64,000 nt of DNA, taken from positions 5,052,264 to 5,116,263 of the forward strand of contig CM059972.1 of assembly GCA_030490835.1 (NCBI GenBank). The letters are read 5' to 3'. Positions within the stretch are counted from its first letter, which is position 1. Each line of letters begins with the position of its first letter. Of the stretch, positions 1 to 11,109 are shown piece by piece. Source of the stretch: Annona cherimola (taxonomy: Eukaryota > Streptophyta > Magnoliopsida > Magnoliales > Annonaceae). The notes beneath the pieces were generated by a model, which searched no databases, was not told the origin of the DNA, and saw only the letters and a program-made list of their open reading frames with translations. Position numbers and translations under genes: made by a program.

Positions 1-481
1 TCTACTTCAAAGAAGTTTTTCTTTAGTTTTTGATCTTCCCAAATGGACGCAATATCTTGGTGATAGTACTTGTTTATAAACATAAAATTTTAAAGTACGT
101 GGATAAAAATTCAATGAACAGTAATAAACAAACATAATAAATTATATTGAAAAATTTTTGTATTATCATTGTAGTCCTTATAATTAAAAAATTTTTGAAA
201 TATTTTAAAAACATAAATAATAACACACTTAAATTAAATTCAATAAAAATGTATTTTATGAATGTAACTTGCAAAGTGTAACATAAAAGTAAAAAATGGG
301 CAATGCTACAGGGCAAGGACAAAGCATTTCTTTTAATGAGTGATGATAATACACTCTATCTATTTTATTAATTTGTTCTACAAATAAAACAATGTTATTA
401 TTGCAGATAAAAGGGTTAATTTAAAATATACGTATAACATTTGTTCTTAACTATAAATATATCTACTAAATTTAAAGAGGC
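1..481. other. AT-rich intergenic DNA, no gene seen
   Basis: Very AT-rich sequence with stop codons in all frames and no domain, splice structure or repeat boundary that I can support. The short open frame on the minus strand is low-complexity Phe/Ile/Leu translation of AT-rich DNA. Confidence 0.6.
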
Positions 482-888
482 CTGATCTTCTACGACCGGT
501 CGGAAATCCGGTGATTTTCGACCGGTCAAAAAATATATATTTTTTTAATTTTTTTGAAAAATAATTTTATAAACATGTTAATCTAGTTATATTTAATCCA
601 TAAACCAAATTTTACCATTTTTGGATATGTATATATATTTATTTTGAATTTTTAAATACAGGGGTATTTAAGTCATTTTAAATATTCTTAAAATGACTTA
701 AATACCCCTGTATTTAAAAATTCAAAATAAATATATAAACATATCCAAAAATGGTAAAATTTGGTTTATGGATTAAATATAACTAGATTAACATGTTTAT
801 AAAATTATTTTTCAAAAAAAATAAAAAATATATATATTTTTTGACCGGTCGGAAATCACCGGATTTCCGACCGGTCGTAAATGATCAG
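482..888. repeat. Long near-perfect foldback (inverted repeat) element
   Basis: Two arms of about 200 bp are reverse complements of each other almost base for base, meeting near position 684 with practically no loop. The outer ends read CTGATCTTCTACGACCGGTC and, on the right, its near complement ending GATCAG. Each end also carries a shorter internal inverted motif built on GACCGGTC and ATCCGGTGAT. No coding capacity. It is probably a foldback MITE. Weaker relatives lie upstream of both GH51 genes (about 18.12 and 35.58 kb), sharing the central stretch and a TCTTCTCAGA-type end. I did not find a clear target-site duplication. Confidence 0.8.
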
Positions 889-1180
889 TCGTCAAATTTA
901 AAACTTTTCACATATACCCACTAAGTATGTCATAAATTTCAAATAAACCAGATTTTTTTGCAAATATGCTTATAAAGTTTGACCAATATTGCATCTGTGT
1001 TTCTAAGTTTGCCGATATTACAAATATGCCGACAAAGTTTGCATAAACTTACAAGTGTGTCCTTCCGTTAGGATGCCATTAGAGTTTTCTAAAAAACAAC
1101 AATAATTTCGTTTAAGCCAAGTAATACGCTTGCAATTTTTCAAATATTGTAGACATATTTACTATGAGTAATATTCAGGT

Positions 1181-1522
1181 GCAGCGCACTTGCACCATAC
1201 TTATGGTGCAATTGCCTTAAACAAATGATTATAAAATTATATCATACTCCGCCAATTATATTTAGAATGATATATTCTATTATCATATCCATTTTCATCA
1301 TAACTGGATATGTGCATGGATCCCATCTGAAAATAGTACAAATTTAATGTAATAAAATAGTTTGATGTAAATAATGAACTTAAAGTTATTTTTTCAACAT
1401 GTAAATTATTTTCTATAAAATTTATATATGAATAAATTATTATATAAAGTATTCATATATTTAAATACATGTAGATACTGTTTTTGGCCAAATGTACCGT
1501 TAATAAGGTGCAAGTGCGCTAC
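1181..1522. mobile_element. MITE with AGCGCACTTGCACC-type terminal inverted repeats
   Basis: The left end (GCAGCGCACTTGCACC) is the complement of the right end (GGTGCAAGTGCGCTAC). The AT-rich interior is related to the three tandem copies at 30.79-31.76 kb and to sequences at 5.16, 7.19 and 15.49 kb; all share a core with ATAAAATAGTTTGATGTAAA or a diverged form. It has no open reading frame and is presumably a non-autonomous DNA transposon. The superfamily is not certain. Confidence 0.6.
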
Positions 1523-1766
1523 AAAGATATCTTCTCATTTACTATTTCATTATTTTATATATTTTTACATGTATTATCATTTTAGATTTTTTTTAGATAT
1601 GTTTATAAAGTTTGCAAAAATTGTGAATATATTATTAGGTTTAAAGAGCATTATGGCCATTTTATAAAGAAGATTTAATGACATCATAATGGAAGGGACA
1701 TACTTAAATTTCATACAAACTTTGTAAGCATATTTACAATATTGACATACGTAGGGATATGGCTGC

Positions 1767-2570
1767 TAGAGGTGCAACTTGGTACCAAGTTTGTCCGAAC
1801 CCGCATGACCTAACCTGGTTTCAAAATCAAGTTTGAGTTTTATTTTTGAACTTTTCAAATTAGACCCGTTTCAACCCGACTCAAGAAATTCCAAAATTAA
1901 TACTGGATTTGCATCAACCAGGTCTGAACCCAATATTATTTCTAATTTATTAAAATAATTATATTTGTTTATATATTAAGTATTTCAATTATAATTGTGA
2001 TAAAAGTTATTTCATATAATCATAACCTAATTAAACTGTAAAATATTTATTCTAAAACCTAAATGTTATATATATTTGTATAAAAAAGTTGAATATATTA
2101 CATCTATATTAACTGATATTTGCAAATAATTATAAATATAACAACTCTTTAAAATTATTACACATATACTAATTAACTATGATATATAGAAGTTTCACAT
2201 TTATTAAACTTTAAATAGTAATTTCATGTAATGTCATTTATTTTTTTAACTTGATTATTATATATAAATTTATTATGTTCATTGTATTTAGAATTATCTT
2301 TTAATTAAAAGATAAACTTTCATCAAAATCAAAGATACCATAGGTCGTATAAATATATTCATGTGTAAATTATTCATGTCTGAATACGATAATATTTAAA
2401 AAATTTATTATCTCTATCAGTAATTTTAACTTCAATTGGCGTGAGATTAACCCGAATTTCAACCCAATGCCAACTTTGTTAGAACCCAACCCGAGACCAC
2501 ATTCTAATATTTAAGTTTGGGTTCACCTAAACCCAATACCCATTACAATTTGACCCAAGTTACACCCTTA
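1767..2570. mobile_element. Non-autonomous hAT-like element, degraded
   Basis: The left end reads TAGAGGTGCAACTTGG and the right end CCAAGTTACACCCTTA, forming imperfect terminal inverted repeats. The flanks (ATGGCTGC left, ATGGATGT right) agree at 6 of 8 positions, fitting a decayed 8-bp target duplication as made by hAT elements. The ends and subterminal 'aacccg' words match, in opposite orientation, the better preserved element in intron 6 of GH51 copy B (41185-42538), so the two belong to one family. The interior has no transposase frame. Decayed ends and target site indicate an older insertion. Confidence 0.72.
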
Positions 2571-3880
2571 ATGGATGTAATATTCGTCAACATTATATGC
2601 ATATTTGCAAAAATCACAAATATACCCAACGACTAACACTATGTGTTGGCTATCAATATTTCATCAAAATGGCAAACTTAAGCCTCCATTTTAGTGCTTA
2701 GCTTTGAAGCCCTAAACCATTCACAATCACATGGTGTTCGGTGCCAGCCACCTCTAAAATTGTGATTACAGCTGCTTCGGGGCATTGTTAGACACCAAGT
2801 GGCGGTCATCAATGATGACAGATAGCCATGATTTAAATTGAAGCCTGCAATATTTAATCGACGACACGACCATGTGATCATCAGCAGAAGGACCCATCTC
2901 TCGGACATCAGTCATATAAATTTTGTTGCTAACACTCATCCTAGGTGCCCATTTGGTTTGCACCTCCGTTGATTTCTGTGGCCACCTACGGTGAGCGGCA
3001 GCCACACATCAAGTCCGATTTGCTATGCCATCACAAATTCAAAATTTTAATCATCAATTCAAGTATTTATCGCTTCCATTAGGATGATTAGCTGCTGGGT
3101 GAATTGCATGGTATGAAGTTGTCTTGAATTGGGTTGATGGTGATTTACATGCATGTCAAATTCGTCACCCTCACCCTTCCCCGCAGCGATCATCCACTCC
3201 ATCCCCACTCCCTCGTGTACTGTCACCCAAATCGTCTTCTTCCCTCCATCTCCAACACCCTTTTCCTCTCCTAAAATCACCTAAATCTTGCAGCCCCTCC
3301 TCTTTCTTCCTTCTACCATGAAATCATAGCCGTTGAGAGGAGCTTCTATTACAGCTATCAATTGAAATTTGTCTGAGAAAATATTACTTTCGGTAGCTGC
3401 TTGGAAGATATGAAAATCCAATTTGGATGATGTTTGAGATGAATTTGGAGAAAATGTTAAGAAATCAAGAAGATTCAAATCTAATCATTAAAAAAAAAAG
3501 AAGGTTCAGATCTTTGTTGCCATTTGGACAATATTCTCCTTCTTCGTTTCCGATTTTGAAGTCATTCGTCTATTCTTTCTTCTTGTATTTTTCTTTGGAT
3601 GGATTTTTTTGACTTTGGATGGATTTGCTTGCATGTTTTCTGGACTACAAATTGGATGGTTGATTGCACTTGTTATCGTTTTGGGTGAATGATGCTCTCA
3701 CTGTTTGATGCCATTAAAGATGCGCATTTATTAATTGGGAGAATCTTATTTTGATGATTTGAAGATCGTAGGGGAATAGGGATGGTCATAGTGACTTACG
3801 CCGTGGGATAACAAGAAATGAAGAATGGATGGTTAGGAGGATTGTTGGTAGTAGCGGTGATAATGATCATGGTCAACCTG
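2571..3880. other. Intergenic DNA, mixed composition, no gene recognised
   Basis: This stretch is less AT-rich than its surroundings and contains short overlapping open frames on both strands (for example around 2680-3000 and 3060-3480). None has a recognisable domain, splice pattern or start context, and frames on opposite strands overlap, as expected by chance. It could contain a decayed gene fragment, but I cannot support one. Confidence 0.5.
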
Positions 3881-4400
3881 TTAATCCGTTTATAAATGAG
3901 TTTGCGTCGAAATTTTTAAATAAATGAGTTATAATCCACAAACTCATTCAATTATTTAATTAAATAAATAAATTAGGGTTAAAATTTTATAATTCGTCAA
4001 CCCATTTAATAACCAGTTTAACCCATTTTACTCATTTAACAGTTATATATATAAATATAAACCACTTGATTATTATTTTTTCACTAAGTCTTTCTTTCAT
4101 CATTTTATTTTTATTTTCCTGCTGTTGCCATAATTTTATTTTTCTGTTACTACCCTATTTCTATTTTTTTTGTGTCGAAACACATTTTCGCTTTTCCTTG
4201 CGAGATCATCGTCACTAGAGTTTAGGCCTTCAGGTCGTCTGCTATACAATTTATTAACAATCTGTCAACTTATTTATTAAATGAGTTATAAATGTGTTAG
4301 GGTTAAAATTTTTTAAATGAGCTAATAAATGGATTAAAGTTGAAATATTTTAAATGAATTAAGATTATGATTAGGCTTCAATCCATTCACGCCCTAATTA
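3880..4400. repeat. AT-rich repeat with dispersed 'aaatgagttata' / 'aacccattta' words
   Basis: Both halves repeat words such as AAATGAGTTATAA and GGTTAAAATTTT in direct and inverted form, with 'taacccattta' between them. Short subterminal repeats of this kind are typical of non-autonomous hAT elements. I could not define termini or a target duplication, so this is only a probable transposon relic. Confidence 0.35.
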
Positions 4401-4429
4401 TCTTAATAAAAGTTACAATAGGAAACCTC

Positions 4430-5110
4430 TACACAATTATAGAAAAATCATGTAAATATTAGAGTGTTTTAGAAAATTCCTACATGGTAGAGTGTATATA
4501 AATCTAGAGTCTTACGGACTTTTCTTGAATTCTCTAGGATCTCCTAGTAGACTAAAATAGTTTGAGAGAGATCTAAAGAATTCCAATGAGAAGGTGGAAA
4601 GATTCTAGAGAACAATCTTAACCGTTCATTTAAGAAAAAATGTAATACTTTGATGAGCTTAAGGGGAAGAGTGGAGCCTATAAATAGGAGAGAGAGCTCA
4701 TTTGCTCTATCCAACCTCCAAGAGTAAGTTCATTTGTAGCCTTTTAGCTATTTTGTAAAAAGCTTCAAGTAATACAAGTCATTTTCCCCTAAGTGTCTTC
4801 TCCTCTTTGTCCACTAACTCTTTACCATCATTTTTTAAAGTGCTTGATTCAGTTTAGGTTGACTTAGTCCTCACATGAGTGTGAGTAAGCTAAGTGCCGC
4901 ACAAGTTCCTAGTTGCAAAGTCTCAGCTTGTTATATTATTCGGGCAAAGTTATCGCACCTCTCCATTGCTAAGGGTACTGCGGTTGCCATAGATTTTTCA
5001 AAGGTGGTGGTAACGGATCAATAAAGATGGATGCTCGGGAATCTTTTGTACAAATCCACTAGCTCAACCTCTACAAAGATCCAGCAACAAAAGTCCTCTA
5101 ATGAAGTTTT
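4430..5110 (+). mobile_element. LTR-like fragment (probable solo LTR or TRIM relic)
   Basis: The sequence has the layout of a plant LTR: an AT-rich first part, a good TATA box (CCTATAAATAGG, about 4677-4688), then a transcribed-leader-like stretch and a run to about 5110 ending in a CA-type context. No reverse transcriptase, integrase or gag frame is present. I did not find a matching 5-bp target duplication, so the boundaries are approximate. A decayed promoter of another kind is the alternative. Confidence 0.4.
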
Positions 5111-5159
5111 TAAAAATTACCACTTGGACAAATGCTTAGACTTGTTCACATATATTGGA

Positions 5160-5440
5160 ATGAGGTAATTTTTTATAGGATCATTTATCTATACGTTAAT
5201 GATATTTTAAATGATTTAGATGTTGAAAATACCGCTTAAAAATTAATATTTAATATTAAATCATTTTATTATGTTGATTTTACATATTTGTAGATGTGGC
5301 TCATGCACAATGGTATTAGACAAATGAAAGTGTCTCCTTACTAATATAAGTGATGCTAAACACAATAGATGAAGCGAATTTTTCATCAATCATCTAAATA
5401 TTAAAAATTGAAGGGATTACATAGTAGCATTCCCGTTTAA
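5160..5440. mobile_element. MITE relic, family of 1.18 and 30.8 kb elements
   Basis: It contains the family core in the reverse sense (GATGTTG... followed by TTTTATTATGTTGATTTTA), and ends with CATCTAAATATTAAAAATTG and GGGATTACATAG, like the copy at 7.19-7.46 kb. Boundaries are approximate and there is no coding capacity. Confidence 0.5.
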
Positions 5441-5569
5441 GATACATGTAAGATTTTAAACTTAATCGGTATATTTATAATTAAGAATAAACGTTCTGGA
5501 TATATTTGAAATTAACTCCGGATAAAATCATGTATACTGCTTATGCCACGCGTCACTTTTGGCTTGAAG

Positions 5570-5860
5570 TTTCCACAGTCTTAGTGTTTATAAAGTGATA
5601 AAAATTGTAGATGAAAAGTTTTTTATGTAAAAATTATTAAATTGATAGAAAATGATGTGATATAATAGAGGCGATGATGAAAATAAAGAGAATAAAATCA
5701 AAATAAATAAGTTAGTTGTATATATAAACGTGTTAAAGTGATTAAAAAGTAGGGTAGTTTATATAGAAAGATGTGAAGAAATAATTAAAAAATATGGTAG
5801 TTGTAGACAGTGAAAAAATTTAGATAAAAAGTTTTGCTTGTTGCCAAACACACCTAACTT
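5570..5860. mobile_element. Tourist-like MITE copy, diverged
   Basis: The interior and right end (GATGTGATATAATAG, AGTAGGGTAG, GTTGCCAAACACACCT) match the well-preserved Tourist-like MITE at 14511-14775. The left end is decayed. Non-coding. Confidence 0.55.
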
Positions 5861-5879
5861 TTTTTCTGCATGTGAATCA

Positions 5880-7185
5880 TCCAAGCCGTCGAATAGGTTA
5901 GACTGGTTATGATGGAAATTATAGTGTCTGGTTGACTATGTGGCTAATGCAATTGAAACTGGGCCTTATGGTTTTTACGCTGTCGTGGGCACGGTTGATA
6001 GCAGCCCTAAAGTATTCAATAAGCTTAAATGTGATGAGAAAATTATAAAAGAAAATGTAATAATGTGCGTTGATAATGAAAAAAGTTATATTGAAAATTT
6101 AAAAAGGTCTTATGAACAGAAAAATCTATCTTGGAAATGTAGACACACATTATTTCCGACATCCCCTGAACTGCTTTTTTATACGACCGATGGGAATATG
6201 AGAAATTGAAAATACGTGAATCCTTTTTAATTTTGTATTCGCTGCCCGGTTTCACGAGCATTGTTCTCATGTACTGGGCCTGTATTGGACGGAGATAACA
6301 CGATTTACAGGTACTTATTAATGGACCTTATTATATGGGTCCAAATTCATACGGAAAAAGCCTGGATAAATTCTTATTTGAATTTTTTTTTTCGATATTT
6401 AAAATTCGTAATTCTTATTTGCATTTGAACAATGGAATTATTGGATTTTCTTAAGGTTGTGAAAACTAACCCGTCAAACAAGATCTTAAAAATGGGATGG
6501 CCTAAAAATTAAGCTGTTATTATTTTCATGTGGGCTGCAATGTATCTACTATATCCTACATTCATATCTGCCATAGAGTGTTGTCTTTGGGATTTTTTTT
6601 GTATTCAGATCTTGTTTTTCTCTAGCGAATCAGGCTTGAAAATGTGAGAAGGATTATGAATTTATGATGCAAGCAGCAGATGCCTGAGTACTTCGAGTAA
6701 TCAAAATGATTCTTGGGTGAGATGAACTTGTACTCCAATCTCAACAAGGACCATGCCTAATGCAAAAGCCTCAAATAAAATAAATATGGTCAAATATAAT
6801 TTTTTTTTAAAAAAATTGGACGTTAGCATGGCATCATCATGATATGCACGCCTGAATAAAATAAAATTTCAATATTCAGGAGGAGTGCAAGTTAGATAAA
6901 TACGCTTCCAACTCCATTTTCATAATATCCCAACTCAAACTAATGTGCAGGAGTGAAAATAAATAAATAAATAAATTGACTGGAAATGCTTTTATAAAAC
7001 TGAGTTTTATAGAAGCAATTTTATGAAATTCTCTCTGCTTTTGGAATGTTGATAATTTATGCAAAATTTAATCTATTCATTATATTTAACATAATTTGTT
7101 TACTTAGGACTTAGGAGACCAAATTTCATTTAAATTTAATATGTGCATAGGCTACATTTGCAAACAAATATGTACATATAAAGTA
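5880..7185. other. Intergenic DNA, no gene recognised
   Basis: An open frame of about 90 codons begins with an alternative GTG near 5940, but it has no recognisable domain, its AT-rich codons look random, and a comparable frame lies on the other strand across the same bases. I see no splice-linked exon set, RNA gene or clear repeat boundary. Confidence 0.5.
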
Positions 7186-7189
7186 GGAA

Positions 7190-7460
7190 AAATATTTACA
7201 TCCATTTACATATGTATTAAAATATATTAATTTTTATAAAATCATTTATTCACGTGATAGTGATATTTTAGATGATTTGGATGTTGAATATATTACTTTA
7301 AAATAAGTATTTAGTATTAAATTATTTTATTATGTTGATTTTATATTTTTTATGATAATATAAATGATACTATATAGAATAAATAAAGTAATTTTTTTAT
7401 CAACCATCTAAATATTAAAAATGGAAAAAGTTACATTGAAGAAGATTTTTATATAAGTAT
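7190..7460. mobile_element. MITE relic, family of 1.18 and 30.8 kb elements
   Basis: Shares with 5160-5440 the stretch ATTATTTTATTATGTTGAT and the end CCATCTAAATATTAAAAATG. Non-coding; ends are approximate. Confidence 0.5.
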
Positions 7461-7899
7461 CCCGTAATTTGACACTATAACTTTATTTATTATTATTATA
7501 TTATATTCTAATTATTTTTATATTTTATATAATTCTCTCATATATTTTAACTTCATTCTCTTAATGCTTAGTAATTACTCTTATCATTTGCATTCAGTTT
7601 CTCATTTTTTAGAATAATTTTTTATTCACGTTTTCCCACATTCATTTTGGAATTGGATTCAGTGCACCTGATGCATTTTTTTGAAAATTTTATATATTTA
7701 TGTGGGCCTAAGTATGAACGTCTCAAATATAGTTTTAATACATTTTTATTGTTTTATTATTTTATTTTAAATTTTAAAAATAAAAATGCATTTTTCATAT
7801 GCTGCCACATGAGAAATGCCTTATTTTTATTTTTAAAATTCAAAATAAAATATTTAAAAACATAAAAATATAAAAACTATATATAAGATATTCATTTTT

Positions 7900-8390
7900 A
7901 GGCACATGTATGAATTTTAAAAAATCAAAAAAATTAAAAAATGGGGTTATACACCCAAGTGCAGTAAAACTAAGTGCAATTGGGTACTCTAGACTGGGTC
8001 TTATGTAGACTTTTGGGAAGTGATTTAATGCACGCGAACGCAATTAATACACCCATATGCTAAATTCATTTTTTTAAAATTTGTATAAAACTATTAAGCC
8101 AAGTGTATTATATATATATATATATTAAGTTTTACTATTTTTTGAGACATTTATATATTTTTATTGCAAAAACAATGAGATTTTAGTAATTTTTAAATGA
8201 TTAAAATATTTCTATTTTAAAAATAAAAACATATACACACATCTTCATAAATTTATAAAACTTAGTTTATAAATTAATGGTTTTACAAAAAAAATTTAAA
8301 AATTAAAAATGAAATTTACATTTATGTACATTAAAATCTCAATGCACTCTAGTGCATCAAATCACTTAAAGCGAACTTTTACTTTTTTAA
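7900..8390. repeat. Small-transposon cluster with 'gtgcat' ends, decayed
   Basis: AT-rich DNA flanked by words such as CACCCAAGTGCAGT and AATGCACTCTAGTGCATC, resembling the ends of the Mutator-like MITE family seen at 15.2 and 31.8 kb. The interior includes a (TA)n run near 8112. It may be two overlapping relics. Boundaries are uncertain. Confidence 0.4.
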
Positions 8391-8725
8391 AATTTTTAAT
8401 TGACTACTAATTTAACTTAACAGATTTTGAGTTGTGCGAGCCACGACTTCGATTTAAAACACTAAATAAAGTGTCGAGTAGATATGCTATTTAAAAAAAG
8501 TATCAAGTACATAATTCGTCGGAGTTAGCTGCAGACCTCTACAGATGAAATTAAGACGCCCTTAATAGTTGGCTTCTTATAATTAATTAGCCGGATGGTG
8601 ATGGGTGCACAAAATTCTTCTTCTTTTGTCATCCCTCCAACATCAATCTTATTCAAAAATGGCAAGTCGAGCACACAAACCCAACCCAGGGGGACACAGT
8701 ACACCACTTTAAAAGAGACGGTGGG

Positions 8726-8998
8726 CCGCCAAACAAGCTCCGCTCGTCTGATCACCGGATGCGGAATGGAATTTCCGTTCCCAGCTGGTGCGTGGTTCGA
8801 ATCCCTTATGAGATTTTGAACCATATTTGTGGTGGGGGCATATGATCTCCTTTATACTTTGATGGGAGCTAGTGGTTTCTCTACTTGATATGTGGAAGCT
8901 TAATGTCGTCTTCTATTGTAAGCTTGTTAGAATTGTCTCAGGGTTTGAATGTAATATAAATTAAGATATGATGTAAAATATCCTCCGATAATAAAAAA
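8726..8998 (+). mobile_element. tRNA-derived SINE with target-site duplication
   Basis: It is flanked by an identical 15-bp direct repeat, AAAAGAGACGGTGGG (8711-8725 and about 8999-9013). The element has a polymerase III B box (GTGGTTCGAATCCCT, about 8793-8807) near its 5' end and an A-rich tail starting at about 8991. A B box close to the 5' end, a poly-A-type tail and a long target duplication together are diagnostic of a SINE inserted by LINE machinery. The A box is less clear. No tRNA fold is expected to be functional. Confidence 0.82.
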
Positions 8999-9436
8999 AA
9001 AAGAGACGGTGGGGCACATGTGTAAAAAATATGAAGTTTATTTCATTTTTTAGGATTTTTTTTAAAAACACACTTACTATATTTGGTCTTAATTTTAAAT
9101 ATGCCTATAATATTTTCAAAATTTTAAATATATCTGCTATGTTTATACTTAATTTAAAAAATTCACATTCCATGAAAAATCATTAATTAAATTTTTATAA
9201 ATGTCTAAAATACCCTCATTGTAAAATAATAAAATATGACATAAAATAAAAATAAATTATAGTTATCTTAATGTAGAGTTCATTTGCAGTTAGGGCACAA
9301 GTGAGTTATGACAACCACTTTTTCAATTTAGTCTTACATTTGATAAGCATATTAATAATTCGGTATATTAACTAATTATATTAACTTATGAAATGAGGTT
9401 TTTAAGATTAAATATAAATATAACATATACATTTAA

Positions 9437-9701
9437 GGGGACGTTTGGGAAGCTGAAAGTTGTGGAAAATGTAATATTTGGTGGGAGTAGAAAATAAAAT
9501 ATTTTGAAAATTGTGTGACTGATATAAAATGATAGTGATAAAGTTGGAATAAATAGGTTTGTTGAAAGGTAATTAATGGAAAAAATAATTAGAACTAAGG
9601 TGTAAAAGTGAAAAATATGATGATTAATTGATTAATAAGATATCTTAAAATCCGTGCCCCCACACATATTTCGTGCCACCTACTGCACACGTCCCCTTAA
9701 A
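9437..9701. mobile_element. MITE with TTAAGGGGACG terminal inverted repeats
   Basis: The left end TTAAGGGGACGT is mirrored by ACGTCCCCTTAA on the right. The interior resembles the Tourist-like MITEs of this window ('aaagttg.aataaataggtttgttg', 'gtgaaaaatatgatg'). The flanking bases are compatible with a TTA/TAA (PIF/Harbinger) or TTAA target, which cannot be separated because the ends are palindromic. Non-coding. Confidence 0.68.
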
Positions 9702-10807
9702 TTTTAAAAATATTATGAATATATTTAAAATAGCCCTTGTTTTTTCCAAATAAAAATTGAAACAGTCATCGTCCTCATCTGAACGAACGGGCCATCCTGA
9801 TTGGATGCTTGTCGTGCACTGCAAGCGGAGGAAAAAGGCTTCGTGACGTCTTATCAACTAGTATATTAAAAAGCTCCACGTCCTCTAATGCTTTTTCTAT
9901 GCCCCCTCACATCCAGTGGTGTTTGTTAAAAGACTTACCAGTTAAATTTTTATTAAAAAATTAATTTTACAACAGTTTCCCCATATAGATTGTACATTCA
10001 ACTTAATCTTGACAAAAAAAATTTAAAGATGGAAAAAATGTTAAATCAATTCGATTGTGATTGTCGGATAATTCAATAGAAATCGAATCTTATTAATTTC
10101 CGTACGATTTTTAATAAAAAAAATTCCCTACGATTTGATGGTCTTGATTGCTTATTTCCAAATCATGTCGTGGTTGTTGTTAGACATATCAAACATGGTG
10201 GTGAACATACATCGGATCTCCGAAGACCGAACGAAAAATGATGACGTGAGAACACGATGATCGATACACCAGTGATGTACAAAAGCACCGAGTGCGCATT
10301 GAGAATCTTGCTCCTCAGCTAATCGGATCTGCATTCTTCTCGTCGAGCCAATCCAAACCGTCAAATAAGGCTATTTAAAATTAGTTTATTTCTAATATGA
10401 AAATAAATGAAGTAAATAGTTACTTTGCTTATTTATCTAAAATCCTAATTTCCAACTTATTTAATTTATTTCATATACTTATTTTAATAAAAAAAGAATA
10501 TTGAGATTTGAACAACTGAAATTTCAGATATAAATCCTACCAATGGACCCATTCGTCTAATGAACGGTTCAGATTGATTTTTGGTGGGGAAGAGGCCGAA
10601 TGGGAGTTGGAGCATGCAGAGACTTCGTTGCGCGCAGTCCACTCAGTCATCTTATCCATAATTGTTTTTGTCGTGTAATGGAACGGCGTCCGGCTTGTTG
10701 ACCAATCCGTCGCACGCGCGCGAGTGGAGAAACGGTGTCCCTCGAGTAGCCTGATTGCCTGAAGCTCATCTTCTCCCAAAGTAAAGAGGAATGCGGGTGC
10801 AGTTGGT
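9702..10807. other. Intergenic DNA, no gene recognised
   Basis: Mixed composition. Around 10.15-10.35 and 10.54-10.80 kb the DNA is GC-richer with short minus-strand open frames, but there are no recognisable domains or start and splice context. Words such as 'gaacggttcagatt' recur in repeat-like intergenic DNA near 54.5 kb. Confidence 0.45.
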
Positions 10808-10814
10808 GCGTTAA

Positions 10815-11105
10815 CGTTCAATGCATTCGAGTGCACGTATTCGCTGTTTTATATTATTTTTGAAATTCTTTTACGTAATTATTAATCTAAGTATTTTTAA
10901 CATGTACATCAGTATTTATTACTTTTAAAAATTTAAAAAGTTTTTAAGATTTTTAAAAATTAGTCTGATTTTAAAAAATAAAAAATAATTAAAAGTCTTC
11001 AAAAATAATAAAAATTAATAACCATGTTAAACATATTCATATTAATAATTTTATGAAAAAATTCGAAAAAACGGATGAAATACACATGGGTGCATGCAAT
11101 GGGCT
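10815..11105. mobile_element. Mutator-like MITE relic ('gtgca' ends)
   Basis: Ends AATGCATTCGAGTGCACG and GGGTGCATGCAATGGG enclose an AT-rich core that shares 'ttattaatcta' and 'aaaattagtctgattttaaaaa' type sequence with the elements at 13.78, 15.2 and 31.8 kb. No coding capacity. Target duplication not resolved. Confidence 0.45.
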
Positions 11106-11109
11106 CCGA

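Noticed and set aside
5940..6209. Small gene of 89 codons
   Set aside because: It depends on a GTG start, shows no domain, and a similar frame covers the other strand. Nothing supports it beyond the absence of stops.
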